In this document: one piece after another, positions 13,959 to 20,924 of the stretch
Numbering within the stretch: position 1 is the stretch's first letter
Layout of the letters: each line of letters starts with the position of its first letter
Origin: Candidatus Caccousia avistercoris
GTDB lineage: Bacteria > Bacillota > Clostridia > Oscillospirales > Acutalibacteraceae
DNA: 23,162 bases
Direction of reading: 5' to 3'
NCBI GenBank assembly: GCA_018715025.1
Contig: DVMK01000246.1
Location: 1 to 23,162, forward strand
Translations under genes and position numbers: made by a program
The notes under the pieces: model-generated
What the model was told of the DNA's origin: nothing
The model's database searches: none
Seen by the model: only the letters and a program-made list of their open reading frames with translations

Positions 13959-15959
13959 TTATTCCAGGTCCAGCAGCCAAAGCCTTTCGCCGGCTTCGTC
14001 CCCGCTGGCGAAGGGGCCGGGCAGCACCTGTTCGCCCCGGTGAGCGCCGAAATAATCCCGGTCAAAGGTGATGGAGGTGCCATCGGGGTTTTCAAACCTT
14101 TCCTCCGGCTCAAAGGCCCGGCCCAGGGTGTCGCTGTCCACCATTCCGGCGGCAAAGCCGCGCAGGAACTGGTACAGGTTGGTAGACAGGCAGGGCTTGC
14201 CGTCCCGCTCTGTCAGCTCCACCGTCACCGTATGCTCCTTGTCCACAAAGGGATGGATCTCGTTTTTGCAGGGCTTCGCCCCGTTGAAGTACGCGTTCCC
14301 CTTCACCCAAACCGGCAGGCGCCCCTTGTGGGCAGGCTCCAGCTTCGCCATGTCGGGGGTGTCGGTGTCCATGTCGAACTGGGCAATCCACTCTTCATAG
14401 GTGGGGTACTCGTCCATCAGGTGTGTGCCAACCTCCCGGTTTTCCAGGAAAACCTCGTCGGTGCTGTCGCTCTGCACCTGGAAAGGCTCTGCCGGCCATT
14501 TCTGAACGAAAATATTGTTGTAGAACCGGTCATCCCCGTGAAGGATAGTCATAAAGCCCATTACCTCTGTGCGGTGAGGGATGTGGTACGGGGTGTAGCG
14601 GCTGCCGGTGCCGCCGCCCACGCAGGTGAGCGCCCCGCAGACCAGATTGTGCACCATGGCCACGCCCTGGGTCGCCAGGCGCAGAGAAGCGTCAGAGAGA
14701 AGGATGTTATTGTCGATGAGCGTGGGCCCGTGGCCTACCTCGACAAAAATATCCTGGCTCATCATGCCGCCCTTCAGCTGCCGGGCAAAGGCCGGGCGCT
14801 GGTTGTCGTGCATGAGATTCTGGGTGATGCGGGTACCCTGGGCTTCCCAGTCGCACCAGATGCCCATGGTGCAGTGGTGGATATAATTCCGCCGGAAAAC
14901 CACGTCGATGGCGGCGTGCAGCTTAATGCCGGCAATCTCCGCCCCGCCCAGCTCCATCATATTATTGATGTGGTGAATGTGATTATCCTCAATGATGGAA
15001 AAGACGGCGCCCATACGGCCGATGATGCCGCCCTGCTCGCAGTGGTGGATATTGCACCGGCGGATGATATGGCCGCCCACCTTCTCTTTCAGCCAGCCAT
15101 GGTACTGGCCCCGGCACACCGCGTCCCGCTCCATCTGCGTGGGGCTTTTCACATGCCGGCGGGTAAAGTAATGGTCGTTTTCCGGGTCGTAGTATTTGCC
15201 CAGGGAAATTCCCGCGCATTTGCTGTTGCTAACGTCGCAGTCCTCAATGATCCATCCTCTGGACCAATGCGGGCCGATCATCCCATCCTGAAAAGCGGCG
15301 GGCGGCGCCCAGGTGGTGGCCGCCTTCTCTATGCGGAAGCCGCTGACGGTAATGTACCCCACGCCGGTTTTGGAGGGGAAGAAGCACTCGCGCCGCACGT
15401 TGATTTCCACCTTTTCCTCGTTGGGGTTTTTCCCCTGGAAATTGGCGTAGAGCACCGTTTCGTTCCCGTCCTGCTCGGCGTACCATTGATAGGTGGAGGC
15501 CTCCGGCTCCCAGGAGCACTCGTACACCTGGCCCTTCAGGCAGGCTTCCAGGCTTTCGGCCTCGTACAGCATTTTGTCGTTCAGGTACACCGCGCCGGTG
15601 TGCTTGCTTTTGCCGGCGAAGTACCAGTCGCCGTACACGTAGGTGGTGTAGGGATTATAATTGCCAAACAGGCCGTTGTCCACCCGGCGCACCCACACGG
15701 TTCCCTGGTAGGGCTGCCAGCCCTGCAGCGCTTCCGCGCCGGTGATGACCGCGCCCAAAGGCTCGGTGCTGCGGTAGGTGATTCTGGCTTCCTCTGTGCC
15801 GGCGTTGGCCGGGTCCACATACTCCCGGTACACGCCGGGGGCCACCAGAACCTCGTCCCCTGCCTTCGCCGCCTTTGCCGCGTCCTGAATGTGCCGGAAG
15901 GGCATTTCCTTTGTGCCGTTGCCGTCGCGGCCGGCCTTTGCATCCACATAAATAATCAT
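13959..15959 (-). CDS. Glycoside hydrolase family 120 beta-xylosidase
   Basis: This 666-residue right-handed parallel beta-helix protein resembles Thermoanaerobacterium XylC along its whole length as I remember it: MIIYVDAKAGRDGNGT at the start, NPYTTYVYGDW, KVEINVRRECFFPSKTGVGY, TTWAPPAAFQDGMIGPHWSR, HEIAGIKLHAA-like EIAGIKLHAAIDV and CDWEAQGTRITQN. GH120 enzymes release xylose from xylo-oligosaccharides with retention. By that alignment Asp370 (WCDWEAQG) is the nucleophile and Glu407 (DIFVEVGHGP) the acid/base. No signal peptide is seen, so it acts in the cytoplasm. ATG 15959 has a GGGGGGAAC site upstream. A stretch of about 14 residues (RPAFARQLKGGMMS) is inserted between the catalytic residues relative to XylC. 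It stands alone on the minus strand. Confidence 0.9.
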   Translation of the reverse strand: MIIYVDAKAGRDGNGTKEMPFRHIQDAAKAAKAGDEVLVAPGVYREYVDPANAGTEEARITYRSTEPLGAVITGAEALQGWQPYQGTVWVRRVDNGLFGNYNPYTTYVYGDWYFAGKSKHTGAVYLNDKMLYEAESLEACLKGQVYECSWEPEASTYQWYAEQDGNETVLYANFQGKNPNEEKVEINVRRECFFPSKTGVGYITVSGFRIEKAATTWAPPAAFQDGMIGPHWSRGWIIEDCDVSNSKCAGISLGKYYDPENDHYFTRRHVKSPTQMERDAVCRGQYHGWLKEKVGGHIIRRCNIHHCEQGGIIGRMGAVFSIIEDNHIHHINNMMELGGAEIAGIKLHAAIDVVFRRNYIHHCTMGIWCDWEAQGTRITQNLMHDNQRPAFARQLKGGMMSQDIFVEVGHGPTLIDNNILLSDASLRLATQGVAMVHNLVCGALTCVGGGTGSRYTPYHIPHRTEVMGFMTILHGDDRFYNNIFVQKWPAEPFQVQSDSTDEVFLENREVGTHLMDEYPTYEEWIAQFDMDTDTPDMAKLEPAHKGRLPVWVKGNAYFNGAKPCKNEIHPFVDKEHTVTVELTERDGKPCLSTNLYQFLRGFAAGMVDSDTLGRAFEPEERFENPDGTSITFDRDYFGAHRGEQVLPGPFASGDEAGERLWLLDLE

Positions 15960-15990
15960 GAATAGTTCCCCCAAAAAATTGCTGTTTCCC

Positions 15991-16016
15991 CCTGCTGCAA
16001 GCGGGGGATTTTTTGA
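15991..16016 (+). other. Plus-strand terminator-like hairpin in the GH120 upstream region
   Basis: CCCCC and GGGGG pair around a loop of about ten bases and are followed by ATTTTTT on the plus strand. No plus-strand gene ends here. It may stop antisense transcription or simply be a symmetric leader hairpin of the GH120 transcript. Confidence 0.35.
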
Positions 16017-16065
16017 TCAACACCACTATACAACATTTCTCTCACAGCGTCAAGGGACGAAAAAA

Positions 16066-16103
16066 GCGCTGTGCCCACAAGGGGAATCACAGCGCTTTCG
16101 CTC
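16066..16103 (-). terminator. Intrinsic terminator after lrgB
   Basis: On the minus strand AAAGCGCTGTG pairs with CACAGCGCTTT around a loop of about 14 bases and continues into a T-run (TTTTTTCG). It lies just downstream of the lrgB stop. Confidence 0.85.
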
Positions 16104-16111
16104 TTTCATTT

Positions 16112-16791
16112 TCACACGAACAAGGAGAGAATTACGGTAATGAGGCCGGAAACGCCGATGGAAAGCCCGCTCATGGCCCCCTGAAGCTCCCCCAGCTCCA
16201 CCGCCTTGGCGGTGCCGAGGGCATGGCTGCTGGCGCCGATGGCCACCCCCTGCACCACGGGATCCTTTACCCGGAACAGGCGGATGAGCAGAGGGGACAG
16301 CACCGCACCCAGAATGCCGGTGACGATGACCGCCGCCACTGTGACGGGAACCAGCCCGCCGTGAGCGCTGGAAATTTCCATGGCGATGGGGGTGGTGACG
16401 GACTTGGGCATCATGGCGGCCTGCAGGCTTTCGTCCAGCCCGAAGGCTTTGCACAGCAGCACGGCGCTTGTCATGGAAACAGCCGCCCCGGCCAGGCAGC
16501 CTGCCAGAATCGGCCAGAAATACTGCTTCAATATGTTCCGCTGGCTGTACACCGACACGCCCAGCACCGCGGTGGCCGGGGCCAGAAAGAGGGAATCACG
16601 TCGCCGCCCTGGTTGAAATTTTCCAGCGGAATATGGAACACCTGCAGGGCTGCAATTACAAGGGCCACCGCCACGAGCAGCGGGTTGCAGAAGGGGGATT
16701 TTGTTTTCCGGTTCAGCCATTGGCCAAGCTCCATGGCGAAAATGCACAGCACAACGCCGAACATGGGGTTGGAGGTCCACTCATTTATCAC
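16112..16791 (-). pseudogene. lrgB: lrgB-like membrane protein, interrupted by a one-base frameshift
   Basis: LrgB proteins are hydrophobic membrane partners of LrgA, linked to murein hydrolase control and pyruvate uptake. The N-terminus is read in one frame from GTG 16791 (FAMELGQWLNRKTKSPFCNP ... ENFNQGGDVI). The rest is read in another frame (SLFLAPATAVLGVSVYSQRN ... SSHALGTAKAVELGELQGAM ... end). The break is at about 16594-16596, where adding one T to GTGATTCCC on the minus strand gives V-I-S-L-F and restores a single 226-residue reading frame, the usual family length. Without it, translation from GTG stops after 87 residues. The start overlaps lrgA by 11 bases. Either a recent inactivation or a sequencing error explains it; all family motifs are otherwise intact, so the lesion is recent or artificial. 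Confidence 0.85.
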
Positions 16792-17152
16792 GGCGCTTCC
16801 CCACCCTTTCCTGCAGGGCCATAACCCCCCGCACCGTAAACGCAGTGGCCGCGAAGGTCAGAGCCGTGGTGATGAGGCAGATGATCAAAAGCGGCAGGAT
16901 GCTGCCCTTGAGAGTCTCGAAGTGCTCTAAAATTCCCACCCCGGCGGGAATAAAGAAAAAGGCCATATTTTTCATAAGGAAGTTTGTCTTTTCTTTGATG
17001 TGCTCCGCCTTTAAAAGGCCGCTGAGCAGCAGCACAAACACCAGCGCCATGCTGAGTACGCTTCCTGGAATGGGGACGGGCAGCACCATGGCGATAAGCT
17101 CCCCGGCCAGACAGATTCCCAAAAGGATCCCGATTTGCAGAATAATTTTCAT
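16781..17152 (-). CDS. lrgA: LrgA/CidA-family holin-like membrane protein
   Basis: This 123-residue protein has four predicted membrane spans: about 4-24, 30-50, 62-82 and 88-112. Family motifs are PVPIPGSVLSMALVFVLL near 25-42 and NMAFFFIPAGVGILEHF near 62-78. LrgA/CidA proteins are holin-like and act with LrgB in the cytoplasmic membrane; recent work on Bacillus and Streptococcus relatives ties the pair to pyruvate transport. ATG 17152 has GGAGG six bases upstream. Its stop overlaps the lrgB start, which implies coupled translation, but lrgB is frameshifted here. No LytTR or other regulator is adjacent, and no clear promoter lies in the 85 bases upstream, which instead hold the tautomerase terminator; partial read-through is possible. 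Confidence 0.9.
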   Translation of the reverse strand: MKIILQIGILLGICLAGELIAMVLPVPIPGSVLSMALVFVLLLSGLLKAEHIKEKTNFLMKNMAFFFIPAGVGILEHFETLKGSILPLLIICLITTALTFAATAFTVRGVMALQERVGKRRDK

Positions 17153-17194
17153 ACGTTGCCTCCGCGCCTGTGCTGCCGCCGGACGGCCGCAGCC

Positions 17195-17228
17195 AAAAAT
17201 GAGGGGCCGCCCAGCAGGCAGGCCCCTT
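17195..17228 (-). terminator. Terminator between the tautomerase gene and lrgA
   Basis: On the minus strand AGGGGCC(T)GCC pairs with GGC(G)GCCCCT around a short loop, followed by CATTTTT. It should reduce transcription into lrgAB. Confidence 0.7.
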
Positions 17229-17237
17229 GGAAAAGTG

Positions 17238-17582
17238 TTAGAAATTTCCGCCGTTCCAGCCCCAATGCTCTGTTTCCAGATACCTTACGTACGTATGGTC
17301 GGGGGCGATGCCCAGCACCGACTGGGCCAGCCCGCACAGCCGGGCGGTCAGCTTGTCATAGGCCTGGGCCGGGGCATGGCCGTAAATGTCTACGGTGATG
17401 AAGGCGGCGGGCTCTTCCCCGTTGCCCCGGAACGCCATGCGGCATTCCGGTTCAAAGGTCAGCATAAGCCACTGTTCGCTCTTCCCGGGAATGAGGGCAA
17501 TGGCCTCTCCCAGGGCAGAACGCAGCTCCGCCTCCTGCGCTGGGGTGATCTTCTCGTTTGTTTTCCATTGAATACAAGGCAT
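17238..17582 (-). CDS. MIF/phenylpyruvate tautomerase-like protein
   Basis: This 114-residue protein fits the macrophage migration inhibitory factor family within the tautomerase superfamily. The start MPCIQW leaves proline as N-terminal residue after Met removal, which is the catalytic base in this fold. QWLMLTFEPECRMAF and the C-terminal YLETEHWGWNGGNF match the MIF strand and NWGWNG-type end. It probably forms a trimer in the cytoplasm; the physiological substrate in anaerobes is unknown. ATG 17582 has AAGGAG (17592-17597) 9 bases upstream. The gene is preceded by leader repeat copy B and followed by a terminator. Confidence 0.82.
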   Translation of the reverse strand: MPCIQWKTNEKITPAQEAELRSALGEAIALIPGKSEQWLMLTFEPECRMAFRGNGEEPAAFITVDIYGHAPAQAYDKLTARLCGLAQSVLGIAPDHTYVRYLETEHWGWNGGNF

Positions 17583-17591
17583 AACACCATT

Positions 17592-17956
17592 CTCCTTTCT
17601 CTCGCCTCCGGCGGGGACTTCGCGCACCTCCGGTGGGGACTTCGCGCACTGGCCGCGCACCTCCGGTGAGGATGCCGCGCACTGGCCGCGTCCCGCGGCC
17701 CTGGGATGGGTGCAGCACACTGGCTCACCGCCCGCGGTTTTGTCACGGTTCTGTTACGTTTCTTAGCTGCTCCGCGCACCTCCGGTGGGGATGTCACGCA
17801 CTGGCCGCGTCCCGCGGCCTTGGGATGGGTGCGGCACACTGGCGCGCCGCCCGCGGTTTTGCCACGGCTCTGTTACGTTTCTTAGCTGCTCCGCGAGGCC
17901 TGCGAGGGAATTTGTGGTTCGGCCCGCGATGAAGCTTTTCTGCGGTTATTATATCA
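17592..17956 (-). repeat. Leader repeat copy B, upstream of the tautomerase gene
   Basis: On the minus strand this 365-base copy starts with TG-A-TATAATA (17948-17956) and ends at the AAGGAG of the tautomerase gene. It contains two tandem long modules (large hairpins GGCCGCG-GGA-CGCGGCC at 17803-17819 and 17684-17700) and two extra short units. Small hairpins of the CACC-GGA-GGTG type lie at 17777-17787, 17658-17668 and 17625-17635, and CGCC-GGA-GGCG at 17603-17613. The opening GCAGAAAAGCTTCATCGCGG is almost identical to the start of copy C. It fills the whole 390-base gap between tautomerase and radical SAM genes. Confidence 0.93.
17948..17956 (-). promoter_or_regulatory. Extended -10 promoter at the head of leader repeat B
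   Basis: On the minus strand TGATATAAT is a consensus extended -10 box. A -35 is not convincing; its place would be inside the end of the radical SAM gene. The same box starts copies A and C. Confidence 0.55.
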
Positions 17957-17973
17957 CAAATAAGGAAAGGTTT

Positions 17974-19728
17974 CTATTTCTCCAGTAAAATTTCCCCGGT
18001 GCGCGCTGCGCCGCCCACCGTAGGGGAATCGTAGTCGTACAGCACCGCATGGGGCCCCGCCTGCCCGGTGAGGGGAGAAAAGGGGAACCAGGCCAGGTGC
18101 AGGCGTTTTTCCGCCTCTGTCCGTTCCCGCCGGGGAAGGCCTCGCAGGCGGGGGGCCAGCGCTTCCATCGCCGTTCCCTCCCGGCGAAGGGCGGCCAGCT
18201 GCTCCGCCGCCCCGGCGGGAACCGGAAGCTGCAAAAAGCCGGGCAGGCCGCGGGCCCGTTCCCCGCAAAACGCGTCGTGGCGGAGCAGCCAGACCAAACG
18301 CTCCGTTTCCTCCGGCGCGCGGCGGGCCCGGCAGAATTCCAGCAGGTACCTGTGGCCGTCAAACTTGCCCCAGGCCTGTGCGAAGCCGTCCCTTCCGGCA
18401 ATGTAGTCCCCCAGCTCTTGAAAAAAGCGGAAGGGAGAACGGTACCCCGCCATGGCCCAGGGCAGCGAGGCGGAAAACCGCCCGCTGTTGTGGTAGCCGT
18501 CGCACAGAGCGTCGATCCGCTTGAGCTGCTGAAGCTCCTCATACGAGAGCCAGGGGGTGTACAGTACCTCGTAGGGGGCGCGGCTCTGGTACACAATCCC
18601 CCACCGCTCCGCTTCCTCTTCCAGAACAGAGCCGTGCAGCACCTTCAAAAACCCCAGCTGCAGCATGTGGGGGTTGGCACGGTACACCGTGTCAAAGGAG
18701 CGGGCGAAGGACTCGTACCCCTCCAGCGGAAGGCCTGCGATAAGATCCATGTGCAGGTGCGCGTTCCCCGGTTCGCGCAGAAGGGCGGCCCGCTGCAGCA
18801 GCCGCTCCACATTGCCGCCACGGCGGATGGCACGCAAAGTCTGCGGATTGGCGGACTGTACCCCCGCCTCAAACTGAAACAGCCCTTCCCTGGCACTTCG
18901 GATGAGAGCGAGGGTGGAATCTGCCAAAAGCTCCGCTTCTATTTCAAAATGGAAGTTGGTCACCCCGTTGTCATGGGCGATGAGATGAGAGAGGATGGCG
19001 TCCGCGTGGGCCGGGCTGCAGTTGAAGGTGCGATCCACCAGCTTTACCTGGGGGACGCGCCGTTTCAGGAAAACATCCAGGTACCGGCAGGCCAGCGCCG
19101 GGGGCATAAGCCGCACGCCGCCGCTCCCGGCGGAAAGGCAATAGGTACAGCGGAACGGACATCCCCGCGAGGTTTCAAAGTATAAAATCTTGTGGGCAAG
19201 CCCCGCCGCGCCCTCTGCCGTCTCCAGTTCCGGGTACGGAAAGGGCATTTGCGCCAGGTCGAAGGGAGCCGCCGGCCGGGCGGCGCGAATTTCCTCCCCC
19301 TGCCGGAACACAAGGCCCGGCACCTGGTCTATGGGAAGCTCCCCGGCCAGGGCCCGCAGCAGGGCCGGGAAGCTTTCTTCCCCCTCGCCCTGAAGCACCG
19401 CCCCCACCTGGGGAAGCTCACGCAGCAAAGCGGCCCCTGTGTAAGAGACCTCGGGCCCGCCAAGGAAGAGAAAGACGCACGGCAGAAGCTTTTTCAGCTC
19501 TGCGCACAGCGCCTTCACCAGTTGAATATTCCATAGGTAGCAGGAAAAGCCCAGCACATCCGGAGCCCTGCCGTACAGGCCGGCCAGAAGCTGGTCGAAG
19601 GGCTGGTTTACGGTGTACTCCGCCACCTCCACCGGCAGGCCCTGCCGGTGGGCGCAGGCCGCCAGGCAGCGCACCGCCAGGTTTGTATGGATATACTTGG
19701 CATTTACCGCCGCCAAAACCGCCTTCAT
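17974..19728 (-). CDS. B12-binding domain/radical SAM protein with C-terminal DUF4080
   Basis: This 584-residue protein has an N-terminal cobalamin-binding-like Rossmann domain (about 1-130; LGFSCYLWNIQLVK and FLFLGGPEVSYTG). A radical SAM barrel follows (about 175-400) with the [4Fe-4S] motif SRGCPFRCTYC (Cys190, Cys194, Cys197). The C-terminal part matches the DUF4080 extension common in clostridia. Enzymes of this layout use a 5'-deoxyadenosyl radical, often for methylation or ring chemistry on RNA, lipids or natural products; the substrate here is unknown. The ATG 19728 has a weak AAAGGCGG site. It follows an unrecognised 149-residue gene by 36 bases on the same strand, so they probably form one transcript. 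There is no terminator other than what leader repeat B supplies. Confidence 0.9.
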   Translation of the reverse strand: MKAVLAAVNAKYIHTNLAVRCLAACAHRQGLPVEVAEYTVNQPFDQLLAGLYGRAPDVLGFSCYLWNIQLVKALCAELKKLLPCVFLFLGGPEVSYTGAALLRELPQVGAVLQGEGEESFPALLRALAGELPIDQVPGLVFRQGEEIRAARPAAPFDLAQMPFPYPELETAEGAAGLAHKILYFETSRGCPFRCTYCLSAGSGGVRLMPPALACRYLDVFLKRRVPQVKLVDRTFNCSPAHADAILSHLIAHDNGVTNFHFEIEAELLADSTLALIRSAREGLFQFEAGVQSANPQTLRAIRRGGNVERLLQRAALLREPGNAHLHMDLIAGLPLEGYESFARSFDTVYRANPHMLQLGFLKVLHGSVLEEEAERWGIVYQSRAPYEVLYTPWLSYEELQQLKRIDALCDGYHNSGRFSASLPWAMAGYRSPFRFFQELGDYIAGRDGFAQAWGKFDGHRYLLEFCRARRAPEETERLVWLLRHDAFCGERARGLPGFLQLPVPAGAAEQLAALRREGTAMEALAPRLRGLPRRERTEAEKRLHLAWFPFSPLTGQAGPHAVLYDYDSPTVGGAARTGEILLEK

Positions 19729-19764
19729 TTTTTTGCCGCCTTTCTGTGCGCGCGAAACGGCCGC

Positions 19765-20214
19765 TCAGGCGTTCCCGCAGTAAAAATAAGTGGTTCCGTC
19801 CACCGCCTTGCACCAGGAAGCCTTTTCCAGCAGAGCGGCCAGGTCGGCCCGCTTTACCTTCTGGCCGGTGACGGCCTTGGCGGCTTCTGAAATATGAATC
19901 AGCCTGCTGGCGTTTTGCTGAAAAAACCGTTCCAGCTGAGACTCCGCTTCCTCCAGCGCCGGTTTCGGGGTGCGGGCCGCGGCGGCCGCCGCCTTGCGCT
20001 TTTCCAGCAGGAACTCCTGCGGATGCGCCTTCAGATAGGCCAGAAAGGTAATGTGGATCCGGCTTACCAGGGCGGGGGTCATGTCCGGCTCTTCCTTCAG
20101 CTTGGAAAAGGGGCACCGGATAAGGTCGCGCATTTCTGCGTAGCCGTGGCTTTCGCAGTAGCAGAGGAAGGGGTAGTAAGCGTTGCTGGTATAGATTTCA
20201 TTAATTTTCGCCAT
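19765..20214 (-). CDS. Unrecognised 149-residue protein upstream of the radical SAM gene
   Basis: I do not recognise this family. The sequence has an N-terminal conserved-looking block (MAKINEIYTSNAYYPF, then CYCESHGYAEMRDLI), an alanine-rich helical stretch near 85-100 (RKAAAAAARTPKP) and a C-terminal end that could be a small winged-helix-like fold (HISEAAKAVTGQKVKRADLA). There is no signal peptide or membrane span. ATG 20214 is chosen because AGGAGG lies about 12 bases upstream; an earlier in-frame opening from 20358 would include the promoter. A DNA- or RNA-binding role would fit the charge pattern but is only a guess. Confidence 0.7.
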   Translation of the reverse strand: MAKINEIYTSNAYYPFLCYCESHGYAEMRDLIRCPFSKLKEEPDMTPALVSRIHITFLAYLKAHPQEFLLEKRKAAAAAARTPKPALEEAESQLERFFQQNASRLIHISEAAKAVTGQKVKRADLAALLEKASWCKAVDGTTYFYCGNA

Positions 20215-20278
20215 AGGCAGATATTTCCTCCTGTATTCGCTTTTGTCTGACGTATCCCTCCGGAGAGGCGCGTTTTCC

Positions 20279-20307
20279 ATTATATCAATTTGGAATTCAA
20301 GAGACAA
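20279..20307 (-). promoter_or_regulatory. Promoter of the 149-residue gene and radical SAM gene
   Basis: On the minus strand TTGTCT (20302-20307) and TATAAT (20279-20284) are spaced by exactly 17 bases, close to consensus. The leader is about 60 bases. Confidence 0.75.
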
Positions 20308-20437
20308 GGAAAAGATTAGACAAAATCCGAGGGATATTTTTCTGTAAAATCCATCCATATTGGCGGATTTTCCTTTTTTCAGGAAATTTGCGTCCAGGAT
20401 TTTCCGCCGCCGGGCAGAAAGAACCGCAGATACGCTC

Positions 20438-20466
20438 TCGACCTGCCGCCCTTCCTATGATATAAT
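20438..20466 (+). promoter_or_regulatory. Promoter at the head of leader repeat C (niaR)
   Basis: TCGACC (20438-20443) and TATAAT (20461-20466) are spaced by 17 bases, with TGA directly before the -10. The predicted niaR transcript would carry the entire repeat as a leader of about 450 bases. Confidence 0.65.
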
Positions 20467-20920
20467 ATTGGCAGAAAGGCTGCATCGCGGGCCGAATCAG
20501 AAATTCCTCCGCAGGCACGCAAAACAGCCAAGAAACCAAACAGAACCATGGTAAAAACGCGGGCCGCTTCGCCTGCCTTCCGCACCCAGCCCAGGGCCGC
20601 GGGACGCGGCCAGGGCGCGACATCCTCACCGGAGGTGCGGGCCGCTTCGCCTGCCTTCCGCACCCAGCCTAAGGCCGCGGGACGCGGCCAGGGCGTGAAG
20701 TCCTCACCGGAGGTGCGGCCAGTGCGTGACATCCCCACCGGAGATGCGCGAAGTCCCCGCCGGAGGCGAGCGGGCCGAACCACAAATTCCCCCGCAGGCC
20801 TTGCGGAGCAGCTAAGAAACTTAACAGAGCCGTGACAAAACCGCGGGCGCTGCGCCAGTGTGCCGCACCCATCCCAGGGCCGCGGGACGCGGCCAGGGCG
20901 TGAAGTCCTCACCGGAGGTG
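20456..20920 (+). repeat. Leader repeat copy C (longest), upstream of niaR
   Basis: This copy contains five units. Two are CCTTCCGCACCCAGCC-type modules with large hairpins at 20595-20611 and 20673-20689. Two are short units, and the last is an AGTGTGCCGCACCCATCC-type long module with its large hairpin at 20878-20894. Small SD hairpins lie at 20627-20637, 20705-20715, 20736-20746 (imperfect), 20758-20768 and 20910-20920. The last one places GGAGG (20914-20918) six bases before ATG 20925. Both module subtypes seen separately in copies A and B are combined here. No convincing gene is present in 20215-20924; the reading frames it opens are translations of the repeat. Confidence 0.93.
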
Positions 20921-20924
20921 GAGA

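Noticed and set aside
14040..15965. Plus-strand open frame of 641 codons across the GH120 gene
   Set aside because: The minus strand encodes a complete GH120 enzyme with a ribosome site; the plus frame shows no family motif.
15991..16016. Terminator of a plus-strand gene before GH120
   Set aside because: No plus-strand gene ends here; kept only as an unexplained hairpin.
17592..17820. CRISPR-like look of short regular repeats
   Set aside because: Units vary in length, are adjacent without unique spacers, and have no cas genes nearby.
17633..17988. Plus-strand frames of 99 and 67 codons opposite leader repeat B (MGTSRTGR..., MGMSRTGR...)
   Set aside because: They are antisense translations of the repeat; their similarity to each other and to frames opposite copy C comes only from the repeated DNA.
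20548..20835. Plus-strand 95-codon frame (MVKTRAASPAFRTQ...) inside leader repeat C
   Set aside because: It is a translation of the tandem repeat, has no ribosome site before its ATG, and the matching frame is not kept in copies A and B.
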